64,000 bases of DNA from CAWCQC01 sp963819905 (GTDB lineage: Bacteria > Actinomycetota > Thermoleophilia > Gaiellales > Gaiellaceae). Where the stretch lies: NCBI GenBank assembly GCA_963819905.1, contig CAWFXP010000012.1:62001-126000 (forward strand), in the 5' to 3' direction. Made by a program: the position numbers and the translations under genes. A model generated the notes under the pieces. The model worked only from the letters and a program-made list of their open reading frames with translations, searched no databases and was not told the origin of the DNA. Positions 1 through 9,359 of this stretch are shown piece after piece (the stretch's first letter is position 1; the number at the start of each line of letters is the position of its first letter).

Positions 1-3000
1 CGCCGACGAGCCGCAGCAGGCGGTTCGAGTTCCGCTCGACGATGGAGAGGAAGTGCCGCTGCTCGTCGGTCAGCCCGCCGGCCTCCTCGTCGAGGACGAG
101 CTCGAGATACCCGAGGATCGACGTGAGCGGCGTTCGCAGCTCGTGCGAGACGAGGGCGACGAACTCGTCCTTCAACCGGTCGAGCTCCCGCAGCCGCACG
201 TTCTGCGCCGCAAGGGCCGAGACCATCGCCTCCCGCTCCTCCTCCGCCCGCTTGCGGTCGGTGATGTCCTCCGAGATCCCGAGGAGGTAGATCGGCCGGC
301 CCTCCTCGTCGTGGATGGGCACCTTGCGCGTGTGGAGGTAGCGGGTCTCGCCGCCCTGCACCTCGATCGGCTCCTCCGGGATGTCGGCGAGCACGTGGTC
401 TCCGAGCACGTCGCGGTCCTTCGCCACGAAGGAGGCCGCTTGCGCCGGCGGAAAGAGGTCGCGGTCGCTCTTTCCCAGGGCATCCTCGCGCGCGTAGCCG
501 AACAGGTCCTCCGCGGCCCGATTGAGCCGGACGAACCGTAGCTCGGCAGCGTCCTTGACGAAGAGCGCCGTCGGGATGTGCTCGACGACCGAGTCGAGCA
601 GCACCTGCGTGCGGGCTCGGTCGTTCAGGGCGTGACGTTCTGCGGTCACGTCGAGGATGACGCCGTCGAGCCAGAGCGCCGTTCCGTCGGCGCCGAAGAC
701 GGGCCGGCCGTCTTCGGCGGCCCAGCGAACGCTGCCGTCGGCGTGGCGGATGCGGTACTGAAGCGAGAACGGCTCGCCCCGCGCGAGCGCGTCGTCGACC
801 GCCTGGGCCACGGCCTCACGGTCGTCCTCGTGGATCACGCTCGCGTACGAGCGCACCGCGTTGCCGATGAAGTCCGAGGCGGGATGCCCGGTGATGTCGG
901 CGATGGCGTCGCTCATGACCGACATGGTCCAGCTCGCGTCCGGAGCGCAGCGGTAGATCGCTCCCGGCACGTTCGCGACCAGCGTCCGGTACCGCTCCTC
1001 GCTTTCTCGCAGCGCCGCCTCGGCACGTGTTCGCTCGCTGACGTCGGCGAGCATGACGACCATGCCGATCGGGCTTCCGCTCGCGTCGAGAAGGGGCGCC
1101 GACGAGAGGCTCACGTCGAGCGGCGTGCCGTCCTTCCGGATCCGCGTCACCTCGGTCCCGCGTCGCGACCGGCCCGCGAGCGCGCCCGCGAGCGCCTCGC
1201 GGAACTGCTCGGCGTCCTCGGGGCGCAGCAGCGGGTTCGGCCGTCCCAGGACTTCGTCGGGGGCCCAGCCGAACATGCGCTCCGCGGCTTCGTTCCAGCT
1301 CGTCACGAGGCCCTCGCGATCGAACGCGATGATCGCGAGAGGGGAAGAATCGACGATCGCGCGAAGCGCCCGCGACGTCTCGGCAAGCGCGGTCTCGGTC
1401 TGCTCGCGCTCGGTCACGTCGAAGGCCACACCGCCGACGTAGCGGCCTCCTGCGGGATCCGTGAAGGGGAACTTGAGCGCCAGGAACGTCCTCGCCTCCC
1501 CACGCGAGTCGACCAGCGTGTCGAGCTGCTCGACGGGCGTTCCGCCCGCGCGCACCCGCTCGTCGGCCTCGCGGTAGCTCGCGGCGTTCTCCGGGAAGAG
1601 CTCGAGGTCGGTCCGGCCGCTGATCTCCGCGGCCGCGCGCCCGGTGACGTGCTCCCAGCGCTCGTTCGCGTACACGTACCGGCCCTCGTCGTCCTTCATC
1701 CAGGCGAGCGCCTGGGCGTTGTTCATGAAGGCCGCGAACCTCGCCTCGCTCTCGCGGAGCGCGTCCTGCACGCGCTTCTCGCGAGTGACGTCCTGGAGTA
1801 CCGAGGCAAGCCCGACGATCTCGCCGTCCGCGTTCCGAACCGGGGCGGATGCCGCGAGCAGGTCGATCTCCGACCCGTCCTTGCGCACGCGCCGGAGCTC
1901 GACGTTGCTCCACGAGTCGCCCGCGAGGCCCCGCTCGAGGTAGGCGAGGAACTCGGGCCGGGTCTCGTCGGTCACGAAGGGGTTGAAGCGCCCGATCACC
2001 TCGTCCCGCGTCCAGCCGAACATCTCCTCCGCCGTCCGGTTCCACATGATCACGTGCCCCTGCGTGTCGAAGGCGGTGATCGCGGCCGGCGAGGCCGAGA
2101 CGACCAACTCGAGCAGCTCCGTCGCCTCGCGGAGCGAGCGTGCGGCTCGCTCGCGGGCGATCGTCTCGCCGAGGATCCCGGCGGCAGCCCGGAGCGCCTC
2201 GATCTCGCCTTCGGTCCAGACGCGCTCGGACTCGCACTCGTCGACGCCGACGAGGCCCCACCACGCTCCCTCGACGAGGATCGGGACGAGCAGGACAGAC
2301 TGGATGCCCTGCCGGGCGAGCTCCGCCTTCGCGCCCTCTGGAGCATCGCGGAGATGGCTGTGGATGATCTGCCCGCGCGACAGGGGCGCGATCCATTCGG
2401 CGAAGCCCATCGCGGTGAGGTCGAACTCCTCGAGCACGGGATCGTCGAGGAGAGCGACGACGCCGTCCCCGACCCACTCGCGCCGCTGGGACATGACGAC
2501 CGCATCGCCCGGAGCGGGACGCTTCTCGAACAGGTAGACGCGGCTGACCCGTGCGGCGCGGCCGAGCTCTCCGAGGTCGACCTGCTGCCAGGGGACGCCG
2601 CGAAGCAGTTGCTCCGCCAGGCCGGCGACGGCCTCGAGGACGGCGTCCCGCCGGACAAGCGCCTGCTCGGCCTGCCTGCGGTCGGTGACGTCGATGCCCA
2701 CGCCGACGTAGCCCGCGAGCGTGCCGTCGGCGAGGATCCTCGGCCGCCCGCGGTCCTCGATCCAGCGGTAGGCGCCGTCCTTCCGCCGGAGCCGGTAGAG
2801 GGCCTCCCAGGGCTCGCGCGCCTGAATTGCCTTCAGGTACGAGTCGACGGCCTGCTCGGCATCGTCGGGATGGACTCCGTCGAGCCAGCCGAAGCCGAGC
2901 TCCTGGGCCGGAGTGCGACCGGTGAACTCGAGCCAACCGCGGGAGAAGAAGGTCACGCGGCCGTGGTCGTCGGTCGTCCAGACGAGGACGGGCGCCTCGT

Positions 3001-3847
3001 CGGCCATCGCGCGGAAGCGCTCCTCGCTCTCGCGCAGCGCCTCCTCGGCGGCCTTGCGCTGCGTGATGTCGAGGAGGTACCCCTGGTCGTAGACCGGAAG
3101 CCCGTGCGCGTCGTGAATCGGCACCGACTCGTCCCGGAACCAGACCACCCGGCCGTTCCGGGCGACGAGGCGGTATTCCGACGTGAACCGGCCGCCCGCG
3201 GCAGTTGCCTCGGCCATCTCGCGCAGGACCCGGTCGCGGTCGTCGGGATGCAGGAGCTTCACGAACAGCTCGCGGTCGGCTCGCCACTCGTCCACCGTGT
3301 AGCCGAGCACCGACTCGATCTGCGGGCTCGTGTAGATGTTGGAGCTGACCTCGTCGACGGCGTCGATGTACGTGACGAGCGGGAGCTGCTCGACGAGCGT
3401 GCGGTACCGCGTCTCTGCCTCGGCGAGCTTCGCCTCCGCCTCCCGGCGCGCGTCGACGTCCTCGATGGTCGCGACGACGAGCTCGGGCCGGCCGTCCTCG
3501 TCGCGGACGAGGGACGTGTTCACGCGCCCCCAGAACACGGAGCCGTCCTTCCTCACGTAGCGCTTCTCGAGCTGGTACAGGTCGCGTGAGCCGCCGACGA
3601 GCTCGGCGAACAGCTCGAGGTTCCGCTCGGCGTCTTCGGGGTGCGTGAACTCCCGGATCGACATGCCGAGGAGCTCGCGCTCGGTGTAGCCGAGCATCTC
3701 CCGCAGCATCGGGTTCGTCTCGACGATGCGCGCGTCGAGCCCGGCAACGGCGATGCCGACGGCAGCCGACTCCACGATCGCGCGGAAGCGACGATCCTCT
3801 CCGCGCCTGGGCACGGCCCGGCGCTCGCCCGCTGAGCGGCCAGTCAC
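1..3847 (-). CDS. Multi-PAS/GAF sensor histidine kinase, C-terminus cut by the window edge
   Basis: The reverse-strand frame is open from about 3847 to base 1. It encodes eight PAS/PAC units in series (about 3800-3480, 3420-3080, 3030-2700, 2110-1790, 1760-1400, 1370-1050, 1010-650 and 600-270). A GAF-like domain sits between the third and fourth (about 2680-2130). The frame ends in a HisKA phosphoacceptor with the motif FVALVSHELRTPLTS near 170-110. The ATPase domain lies beyond base 1. No membrane segment is seen, so it is probably a cytoplasmic sensor that phosphorylates an unseen response regulator. The start is uncertain: GTG at 3847 and GTG at 3814 are both in frame and neither has a clear Shine-Dalgarno. 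Ligands of the PAS domains cannot be told from sequence. Confidence 0.9.
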   Translation of the reverse strand, partial: MTGRSAGERRAVPRRGEDRRFRAIVESAAVGIAVAGLDARIVETNPMLREMLGYTERELLGMSIREFTHPEDAERNLELFAELVGGSRDLYQLEKRYVRKDGSVFWGRVNTSLVRDEDGRPELVVATIEDVDARREAEAKLAEAETRYRTLVEQLPLVTYIDAVDEVSSNIYTSPQIESVLGYTVDEWRADRELFVKLLHPDDRDRVLREMAEATAAGGRFTSEYRLVARNGRVVWFRDESVPIHDAHGLPVYDQGYLLDITQRKAAEEALRESEERFRAMADEAPVLVWTTDDHGRVTFFSRGWLEFTGRTPAQELGFGWLDGVHPDDAEQAVDSYLKAIQAREPWEALYRLRRKDGAYRWIEDRGRPRILADGTLAGYVGVGIDVTDRRQAEQALVRRDAVLEAVAGLAEQLLRGVPWQQVDLGELGRAARVSRVYLFEKRPAPGDAVVMSQRREWVGDGVVALLDDPVLEEFDLTAMGFAEWIAPLSRGQIIHSHLRDAPEGAKAELARQGIQSVLLVPILVEGAWWGLVGVDECESERVWTEGEIEALRAAAGILGETIARERAARSLREATELLELVVSASPAAITAFDTQGHVIMWNRTAEEMFGWTRDEVIGRFNPFVTDETRPEFLAYLERGLAGDSWSNVELRRVRKDGSEIDLLAASAPVRNADGEIVGLASVLQDVTREKRVQDALRESEARFAAFMNNAQALAWMKDDEGRYVYANERWEHVTGRAAAEISGRTDLELFPENAASYREADERVRAGGTPVEQLDTLVDSRGEARTFLALKFPFTDPAGGRYVGGVAFDVTEREQTETALAETSRALRAIVDSSPLAIIAFDREGLVTSWNEAAERMFGWAPDEVLGRPNPLLRPEDAEQFREALAGALAGRSRRGTEVTRIRKDGTPLDVSLSSAPLLDASGSPIGMVVMLADVSERTRAEAALRESEERYRTLVANVPGAIYRCAPDASWTMSVMSDAIADITGHPASDFIGNAVRSYASVIHEDDREAVAQAVDDALARGEPFSLQYRIRHADGSVRWAAEDGRPVFGADGTALWLDGVILDVTAERHALNDRARTQVLLDSVVEHIPTALFVKDAAELRFVRLNRAAEDLFGYAREDALGKSDRDLFPPAQAASFVAKDRDVLGDHVLADIPEEPIEVQGGETRYLHTRKVPIHDEEGRPIYLLGISEDITDRKRAEEEREAMVSALAAQNVRLRELDRLKDEFVALVSHELRTPLTSILGYLELVLDEEAGGLTDEQRHFLSIVERNSNRLLRLVG

Positions 3848-3979
3848 AGGACTGGTATCGGCGTCCCGCAGGGACGCTTGAGGGGTCCCGGCCCGCGTCT
3901 GCGGCCGCCCCGGAAAGGGTGATGACGGCCACCCGGCAGGCGCGGAGGATCCCGATCACATCCGACCGAGGAGGGGGAC

Positions 3980-4099
3980 ATGAGCACCGAAGGACGAGCG
4001 CGCCGGAAGGCGCAGCTTGCGCCCCTGGTCGTTGCCGTCGCTGCGATCGCCGGGGCGGCGTGGGCCGCGATCCCGGACCCGAACGGCAGGTCGGCGTGA
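3980..4099 (+). CDS. Possible small exported peptide (39 aa)
   Basis: ATG at 3980 follows a strong GAGGAGGGG ribosome-binding site. The 39-residue product has a basic N-terminus (RARRK), a hydrophobic stretch and an AWAA-type signal-peptidase site, then only about eight residues before a stop. That is too short for a normal secreted protein. A neighbouring frame continues to a stop at 4161, so this may be the broken 5' end of a longer secreted protein. No family is recognised. The rest of the 3848-4157 gap shows nothing else I can name. Confidence 0.35.
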   Translation: MSTEGRARRKAQLAPLVVAVAAIAGAAWAAIPDPNGRSA

Positions 4100-4157
4100 C
4101 GATGACCGGAGCCGCCGGCATCCCCATCGACCAGGGGTTCAGCCTGGCTGCGATCTG

Positions 4158-4352
4158 CTAGCGACGGCCGGCGTGCTCGGCAACGTGGGCCGAGGTCGGG
4201 ATCGCGGCGTCGGCTTGCGGGCCGCGTGGTGGCTCGGCGAGCGACTGGCGCCGCTCGATCTCGCGGGCCTCTTCCATGCTGTTCAGCACGATGAAGGCGG
4301 CGATCAGCACGAAGCTCACGAAGCAGATCCACGACCACTCGTGGATCTCCAT
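4158..4352 (-). CDS. Small single-pass membrane protein (64 aa)
   Basis: The predicted product has one hydrophobic helix near its N-terminus (residues 6-24, WSWICFVSFVLIAAFIVLN), followed by a charged, Glu/Arg-rich cytoplasmic tail. The start chosen is ATG at 4352, but there is no strong Shine-Dalgarno and the open frame extends further upstream, so the start is uncertain. No family is recognised. It stands apart from its neighbours, with about 200 bases of unassigned sequence upstream (4353-4555). Confidence 0.45.
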   Translation of the reverse strand: MEIHEWSWICFVSFVLIAAFIVLNSMEEAREIERRQSLAEPPRGPQADAAIPTSAHVAEHAGRR

Positions 4353-4555
4353 GCCGGCCTGCAGGAGCGCCGGGCGCCGCTCAGCCGGGACCGGTTCGCG
4401 AACCGGGAAGCCCAGCCCGGCCGACGCGCACTTCCCGAGCCCCGGAACGCCAGCCAGGCAGGGCAGCTGAGACGCTACTCGCCCGCTCGGACAAGCACGG
4501 AGGCGGCGACGGCCCCCGGACCCCGAGAACCCGCTGCCGGAGAGGGTTTCCGAGG

Positions 4556-5149
4556 CTACGACATCGAGCGAAGGGCCATCTGTCGCTGCGCGACGACCAT
4601 GCCGGCTCGCCAGCCCGGAGCTCGTCCGCCCTGTGGAAGCGGGATCGAATCGACATCGAGGCCGCTGCTCGAGAGCAGCCAGGAGATGGTCGAGTTCGAG
4701 TTCCACATCTCGCCGGCGTCCAGCTCGTCCCGACCCCAGACAGGCGGAGGTACCGCCGGCACGAGCTCGAGCAGCCGTCTGGCAAGTTCGGGATCGTTGC
4801 TGAGTTGCCGGGGACCGTCTGCCGCCTCCGACGCATCGGAAATGGCTCCCTCGCGCCAGCGCCGGATCTCGTAGCGGAAGAGGCGGCAGCGGCCTGCGCT
4901 GCGCGCTCCGACGGCACCGGTGGCAACGACCCCGCGCTCGGCGCCCTTGCCCCACGCCGGGGCCTGCTCGATGACGAACCGTCCCTCGGGCAGGCGCACC
5001 TCGAGCGCCGAGTGGTAGAGGTCGCGGCGGTCGCGCCGTGCGAGCCACGCGGCGACCAACTCGAAGATCCGCCCGTTCCAGCGAACGGAGTGCCCGCCGG
5101 CCCCGAGCGGCAGCCAGTACAGATCGACGGCCGTGTCGTCAGCCCTCAT
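4556..5149 (-). CDS. Conserved-looking hypothetical protein (197 aa)
   Basis: Soluble protein of 197 residues with no signal peptide or membrane helix. The N-terminal half contains RWNGRIFELVAAW and an aromatic, acidic stretch. The C-terminal third contains MWNSNSTISWLL and a GGRAPGW motif, the kind of compact motif seen in conserved actinobacterial proteins of unknown function. ATG at 5149 begins the open frame. Coding character (GC-rich third positions, no competing frame) supports a real gene. I cannot assign a function. Confidence 0.7.
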   Translation of the reverse strand: MRADDTAVDLYWLPLGAGGHSVRWNGRIFELVAAWLARRDRRDLYHSALEVRLPEGRFVIEQAPAWGKGAERGVVATGAVGARSAGRCRLFRYEIRRWREGAISDASEAADGPRQLSNDPELARRLLELVPAVPPPVWGRDELDAGEMWNSNSTISWLLSSSGLDVDSIPLPQGGRAPGWRAGMVVAQRQMALRSMS

Positions 5150-5219
5150 GGAATCCGCCGCGCGATTCGGGCTGAGCCGCGACTAGGGAGACGAGAAGGG
5201 GCAGAACACGACTACGTGT

Positions 5220-5528
5220 CTACGCTGAAATGCGGGTAATCTCCGGCTGGATCACCAGGCAGACGTCCGCGAGTTCGGCGAGGGGTGCGTCCTCGACCTC
5301 GTAGACGTCCGGGATCGTCCGGGCGAGCTCGGTTTCCCGAAAGTCCATCAGCGCCTGCTCGGAGTCCCAGACGTAGACCGCGCCGAACTCCCCGCTCGCA
5401 CGGAAGCGGAGATAGATCTTCTCCACGAGGCCCGGCACGTTGCGGTAGCGGTCAGCCCGTTCCTCGAACGTTGCACGTACCGCGTCGTCGGAGAGCCTCG
5501 ACTTGAAGCGAACGAGCGAGACGATCAC
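5220..5528 (-). CDS. YdhR-type dimeric alpha-beta barrel protein, putative monooxygenase
   Basis: This 102-residue protein begins VSLVRFKSRLSDDAV and contains the pattern seen in YdhR-like and other antibiotic-biosynthesis-monooxygenase folds: a short beta strand, a helix with DRYRNVPGL, then LRFRASGEFGAVYVWDSE. Family members are small cytoplasmic dimers acting on aromatic or unknown substrates. The start is GTG at 5528, with GGAGGT about ten bases upstream; an ATG in the leader is closed at once by TGA. It is a single gene with no operon partner. Confidence 0.75.
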   Translation of the reverse strand: MIVSLVRFKSRLSDDAVRATFEERADRYRNVPGLVEKIYLRFRASGEFGAVYVWDSEQALMDFRETELARTIPDVYEVEDAPLAELADVCLVIQPEITRISA

Positions 5529-5681
5529 TCACATCACCTCCGATCGATTCACCCAGCATGGTTGCACCCTCGCCCGCGCCAGGCAAGTCATTCCCGAGAA
5601 CTGAGGTTCCGTCCCCGCTGCGGTCCGGAGGTCACCACGAGCGACGCGCTCGGCGCGACGTTGGGCTATGCGAGCGCCGGC

Positions 5682-6329
5682 TCAGCTGGTGAGCTCGTCG
5701 CACGCGGGGCTCTCGCCGATCGCCGCCGCCAGGGCGGGCTCGGCCGAGACGTCCTGCAGCGCCTGAACGGCGCTGGAGACGCCCAGGCCGATGGCGGTGA
5801 CGATCTCCTGCGCCCCAGTCACGAACGCGCTCGGGTCGTCCGTCGGCAGCTCCTCGGCGTCGGCGCGCGCCTGCTCGAACGTCTCGCGGACCTGTGTCAG
5901 CGAACTCTGGAGCGTGTCACGAATCTCCCCGCCGGGCTCGACGTCCGGCGTACCAGCTGCCTCGACGCCCGCGCGAAGCTCGTCCGTCTGCTCGACGATC
6001 TCGGTGAGGAACGTCCTCAGCTCGCTTCGGACGTCCTCGACACTGGAAACGTCCGTGAGCGCCGCCTGGAGGTCCCCCCTCGCCCCCTCCACGTCGGTCT
6101 GCCATGTAGCCACCGACGTGCACACCTCGTCGACCCAGGCCTCGACCGCGACGGCATCCTCGGGCACGCCGGTGGTCGGCGGCGTCCCCGTGTCGCTTCC
6201 GCCGATGTCGGTGACGCCGGTCTCAGCGGGCGTGGAGGGTGCTGTCTCCTCGTCTGAGCCGCACCCGGCTGCAGCCACGGCAAGCGTGACGGCGACGGCT
6301 GCGAGCGCACAACGCACCGTGAGGCACAT
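5682..6329 (-). CDS. Putative lipoprotein (215 aa)
   Basis: The product has a lipoprotein signal peptide: basic N-region, hydrophobic core and lipobox AAAGC at about residues 20-25. A Thr/Pro/Gly-rich linker follows, then a helical, acidic domain with regularly spaced hydrophobic residues, likely coiled coil. It is therefore probably anchored outside the membrane. ATG at 6329 has AGGGAG upstream and lies one base after the stop of the kinase-like gene, so the two are co-transcribed. The function of the helical domain is unknown. Confidence 0.8.
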   Translation of the reverse strand: MCLTVRCALAAVAVTLAVAAAGCGSDEETAPSTPAETGVTDIGGSDTGTPPTTGVPEDAVAVEAWVDEVCTSVATWQTDVEGARGDLQAALTDVSSVEDVRSELRTFLTEIVEQTDELRAGVEAAGTPDVEPGGEIRDTLQSSLTQVRETFEQARADAEELPTDDPSAFVTGAQEIVTAIGLGVSSAVQALQDVSAEPALAAAIGESPACDELTS

Positions 6330-6330
6330 C

Positions 6331-7758
6331 TCAACTCCCTTCGGTCTCAGACGTCGTCGGGACGCCAGGAACTGACGTTTTCCTTCCCGCTGCGGTCCGG
6401 AGGAGGTCACCGACGAGCGACGCGCTCGGCGCGGTACTGGCCGCGGCCGGGGACAGACCCGGGGCCTGCGGCGGGATCCGCACCTCGAGGGCACCCGGGA
6501 TCGAGGCGAAGGTAAGTGGCGGCTCGTAGGCCAGCGCTTCGCCGTCGACACCTGCCTTGATCTGTCCGTCCGATCGCACCTCGAAGGTCTTCGCCGTCCA
6601 TTCATGCCAGCCCGGATAGCGGGTGATGCGACCGAGCGACTCGGCCAGGACGAGGCGTTCGAGCTCGATCGCGGTCGTGACCTCGAGCGCGACGATCCCG
6701 AGCTCGCCTGTGTCCATGCGGGGACGTGAGCCCATGCCGAAGAGCGTCGTCAGCCGGTAGGGGTTGTTCGAGACGAGGATCAGCTGGGCGGTCTCGCGAG
6801 TGTCGCCGCCGGGCACGTCGAACTTGAGGTCGACGGGTTGGGCATCGGGCCCGAGGATCTCGGGGAGCTTGTCGGCAGCCGTCTTGAGCTTCGCGTCGCG
6901 GTACTCGTCCGACTGCACGATCTCCGCGTAGAGGCCGAGCGACACGTTGTTGACGAACACGTGGTCGTTGATGGTCGCCAGGTCGATCGTCCGGGGAATC
7001 CCGTTCGTGTAGGCGTCGAGCGCGCCGGCGACATCGTCCCGGTCGAGACCGAGGTCGAGCGCGAGGTGGTTCCGTGTGCCTGCCGGAACGCAGACGTAGG
7101 GAAGGCTGTGCTCCATCGCGACCTGGGCGACGATGGCCTGCGAGCCGTCACCACCGGCCATCCCGAGGACATCGGCGCCGCGCTTGACCGCATCGAGCGC
7201 GAGCTCGCGCAGGTCGAGACCGCGGTCGAGAAGAACCGGCTCGATGCCGTGGCGGTGTGACGCCTCGACCAGGTCGAACCGCTTCACCTTCCCGCCACCC
7301 GACCACGGGTTCATGATCAGAACCGGGTTGCGAGGTAGCGGCGCCGGCTCGCCAACGACCCGAACGTGCTGCAGCGTCTTCGGGTCGGTCCCCTGAGCAA
7401 CCCGGATCGCTGCCCCGGCAACGACCAGCGAGACGGTGAAGCCGACAACCTCGAGCACGGACCCCTGCCAGACACAGACGGCGATGATCCCGGCGAACGA
7501 ACCGACCGCAATCACGGCGCCGAGCGTCCGCAAGAGGCCACGCCGGGTGAGCATGAACCAGATCCCCACCAGCCCGACACAGAAAAGCCCGAGCGCGATC
7601 AGCGCAACCGGAAAGTCGAAGATCAGGAAAGACACGAAGAAGCCGAGAGCGGCGACCATCGCGACCAGCGCGACGACCGCGGCAAGCCTCCTGCGCGAAG
7701 CCGGCTTGACATTCATCGGAACGCCAACGCCCCGGTCATGATTTTCGCGGCTCGTCAC
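6331..7758 (-). CDS. Membrane-anchored diacylglycerol-kinase-family protein
   Basis: The 475-residue protein has about four N-terminal membrane helices (residues 23-118) and then a DAGK/YegS-type lipid kinase catalytic domain. Visible motifs are MNPWSGGGKVKRF, the nucleotide-binding GGDGS (about 202-206) and PAGTRNHLALDLG. The C-terminal domain ends in the typical GEAL region. It probably phosphorylates a lipid such as diacylglycerol or a related alcohol at the inner membrane. GTG at 7758 is preferred because GAGGAG lies eight bases upstream; ATG at 7716 and ATG at 7797 are alternatives. It is followed directly by the lipoprotein gene. Confidence 0.85.
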   Translation of the reverse strand: MTSRENHDRGVGVPMNVKPASRRRLAAVVALVAMVAALGFFVSFLIFDFPVALIALGLFCVGLVGIWFMLTRRGLLRTLGAVIAVGSFAGIIAVCVWQGSVLEVVGFTVSLVVAGAAIRVAQGTDPKTLQHVRVVGEPAPLPRNPVLIMNPWSGGGKVKRFDLVEASHRHGIEPVLLDRGLDLRELALDAVKRGADVLGMAGGDGSQAIVAQVAMEHSLPYVCVPAGTRNHLALDLGLDRDDVAGALDAYTNGIPRTIDLATINDHVFVNNVSLGLYAEIVQSDEYRDAKLKTAADKLPEILGPDAQPVDLKFDVPGGDTRETAQLILVSNNPYRLTTLFGMGSRPRMDTGELGIVALEVTTAIELERLVLAESLGRITRYPGWHEWTAKTFEVRSDGQIKAGVDGEALAYEPPLTFASIPGALEVRIPPQAPGLSPAAASTAPSASLVGDLLRTAAGRKTSVPGVPTTSETEGS

Positions 7759-7929
7759 GGGCCGAGCTCCTCGAGCACGCATGATCGTGCAAGGCAAGCC
7801 GGCGAGGGTGCTCTTTGTATTCGTCCATGTGCTGGCTCATATCCGACTTTCTGGCGTCTGCCGCCGCCTCATCCTTCCAGGGTGAGAATTGCCCGGGGCG
7901 GCTAGCCTATGCCCTCCAGGAGTCTCAAC

Positions 7930-8060
7930 TCAACCGCGCGCTCGATCCCCTGGCTCCGCGAGGAAGCACCCCAGCTTACGGTAGATCGCGATCACTCCCG
8001 TCTCGAGGGTGTTTGCGCGAGATGAACAGCCTGGTCGCGATCTCCGGGAACGTGCCACGG
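7930..8060 (-). pseudogene. Remnant of a LuxR-type helix-turn-helix C-terminus
   Basis: The reverse strand encodes FPEIATRLFISRK in one frame and TLETGVIAIYRKLG in the next, joined by skipping one base near 8007. Together they match the GerE/LuxR helix-turn-helix pattern (EIAxRLFISxKTVExHxxxIYRKLG). No receiver or other upstream domain is present, so this is the tail of a regulator gene that was lost or truncated. The rest of the 7759-8133 gap has no gene I can support. Confidence 0.5.
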
Positions 8061-8133
8061 TGCCGGAGGCCGACATCGTCTAACGAGGGCTGAGCATCCC
8101 GGAATCCCGCCCGGGGAGCGGGGCTCCGGGAAG

Positions 8134-8206
8134 AGCGGACGACGGGGCTCGAACCCGCGACCCTTGGCTTGGGAAGCCAATGCTCTACCAGCTGAGCTAC
8201 GTCCGC
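8134..8206 (-). tRNA. tRNA-Gly(CCC)
   Basis: The reverse strand folds as a cloverleaf. The acceptor GCGGACG (8206-8200) pairs with CGTCCGC (8141-8135), the D arm holds AGCTGGTAGA, and the anticodon stem TTGGC/GCCAA encloses the loop TTCCCAA. The T arm is GCGGG-TTCGAGC-CCCGT. The anticodon CCC reads glycine GGG codons. The CCA end is not encoded. Confidence 0.95.
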
Positions 8207-8333
8207 GCACCGGTCAGTCTATCGCGGTCTCGCTCCGGCCCGGCTCCTGCACGTCCGGCCGCCACGCGCTACGTTGACGGTGACGAGTGGCAACGGCCCG
8301 GCTCGACCGGAGAGAGTCAAGGAGGACGACGAA

Positions 8334-9356
8334 ATGCAGACCGAGCAGCTCGAGCTCACCGCCCGCGCTCTCGTCGCGCCCGAGCGTGGCATCCTCGCGG
8401 CGGACGAGTCGACGGGCACGATCAAGAAGCGATTCGACACGATCGGCGTCGAGTCGACCGAGGAGACGCGCCGCGCCTATCGCCAGCTTCTCTTCACGAC
8501 GCCCGGGTTCGGCGACTACGTCTCCGGGGTCATCCTCTACGACGAGACGATCCGCCAGTCCGCGGACGACGGGACGCCGTTCGCGCAGGTTCTCGAGGCG
8601 GCCGGAGCGATTCCCGGCATCAAGGTCGACACGGGCGCCAAGGAGCTCGCGCTCTCCCCCGGCGAGAAGGTGACCGAGGGCCTCGACGGGCTCCGCGAGC
8701 GGGTCGCCGAGTACGTGGCCCTCGGCGCGCGCTTTGCGAAGTGGCGGGCGGTCATCACGATCGGCGACGGCCTCCCCACGGACGCCTGCATCGAGGCAAA
8801 CGCTCACGCCCTCGCGCGCTACGCCGCGCTCTGCCAGGAGGGCGGGCTCGTCCCGATCGTCGAGCCCGAGGTCCTCATGGACGGAGATCACACGATCGAG
8901 ACCTGCTACGAGGCGACGCTGCGGACGCTCCGGGCCGTCTACGGCGAGCTGGCGGCGCAGCACGTCGTCCTCGAGGGCACCCTGCTGAAGCCGAACATGG
9001 TCGTCTCGGGGAAGGACTGCTCCGTGCAGGCCGGCGTCGAGGAAGTGGCGACGTGGACGATCCGCGCCCTGCGGACGACGGTGCCCGCAGCGGTTCCCGG
9101 CATCGTCTTCCTCTCCGGCGGCCAGTCCGAGGCCGAGGCGACGGCGCACCTGTCCGCCATGAACGCGCACGGCCCGCAGCCCTGGGAGCTCAGCTTCTCG
9201 TACGGGCGCGCCCTCCAGGCGTCCGCTCTCGACGCCTGGCGCGGCGAGCCGGAGCGCGTCGAGGCTGCGCAGAAGGCGTTCTACCACCGCGCGAAGCTCA
9301 ACGGAGCCGCCCGCACGGGCAGCTACACCCCCGAGATGGAGCTCGCCGCCGCCTAG
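8334..9356 (+). CDS. Fructose-bisphosphate aldolase, class I
   Basis: The 340-residue protein carries class I aldolase signatures: GILAADESTGTIKKRF, FTTPGFGDYVSGVILYDET, KVDTG, the FAKWRAVI segment and EGTLLKPNMV with the Schiff-base lysine. It ends with FYHRAKLNG and a tail without the animal C-terminal tyrosine. It cleaves fructose-1,6-bisphosphate to triose phosphates in the cytoplasm. ATG at 8334 follows AAGGAGG. It converges with glpX, and the other triose-phosphate enzymes lie a few kilobases away on the opposite strand. Confidence 0.96.
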   Translation: MQTEQLELTARALVAPERGILAADESTGTIKKRFDTIGVESTEETRRAYRQLLFTTPGFGDYVSGVILYDETIRQSADDGTPFAQVLEAAGAIPGIKVDTGAKELALSPGEKVTEGLDGLRERVAEYVALGARFAKWRAVITIGDGLPTDACIEANAHALARYAALCQEGGLVPIVEPEVLMDGDHTIETCYEATLRTLRAVYGELAAQHVVLEGTLLKPNMVVSGKDCSVQAGVEEVATWTIRALRTTVPAAVPGIVFLSGGQSEAEATAHLSAMNAHGPQPWELSFSYGRALQASALDAWRGEPERVEAAQKAFYHRAKLNGAARTGSYTPEMELAAA

Positions 9357-9359
9357 CGC

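Noticed and set aside
578..3589. Long forward open frame over the kinase region
   Set aside because: It is a GC-rich shadow; the reverse frame carries clear PAS, GAF and HisKA motifs, whereas this product has no domain and a biased composition.
7815..8093. Forward 92-residue open frame before tRNA-Gly
   Set aside because: No ribosome-binding site or domain, and the opposite strand carries the LuxR-type remnant.
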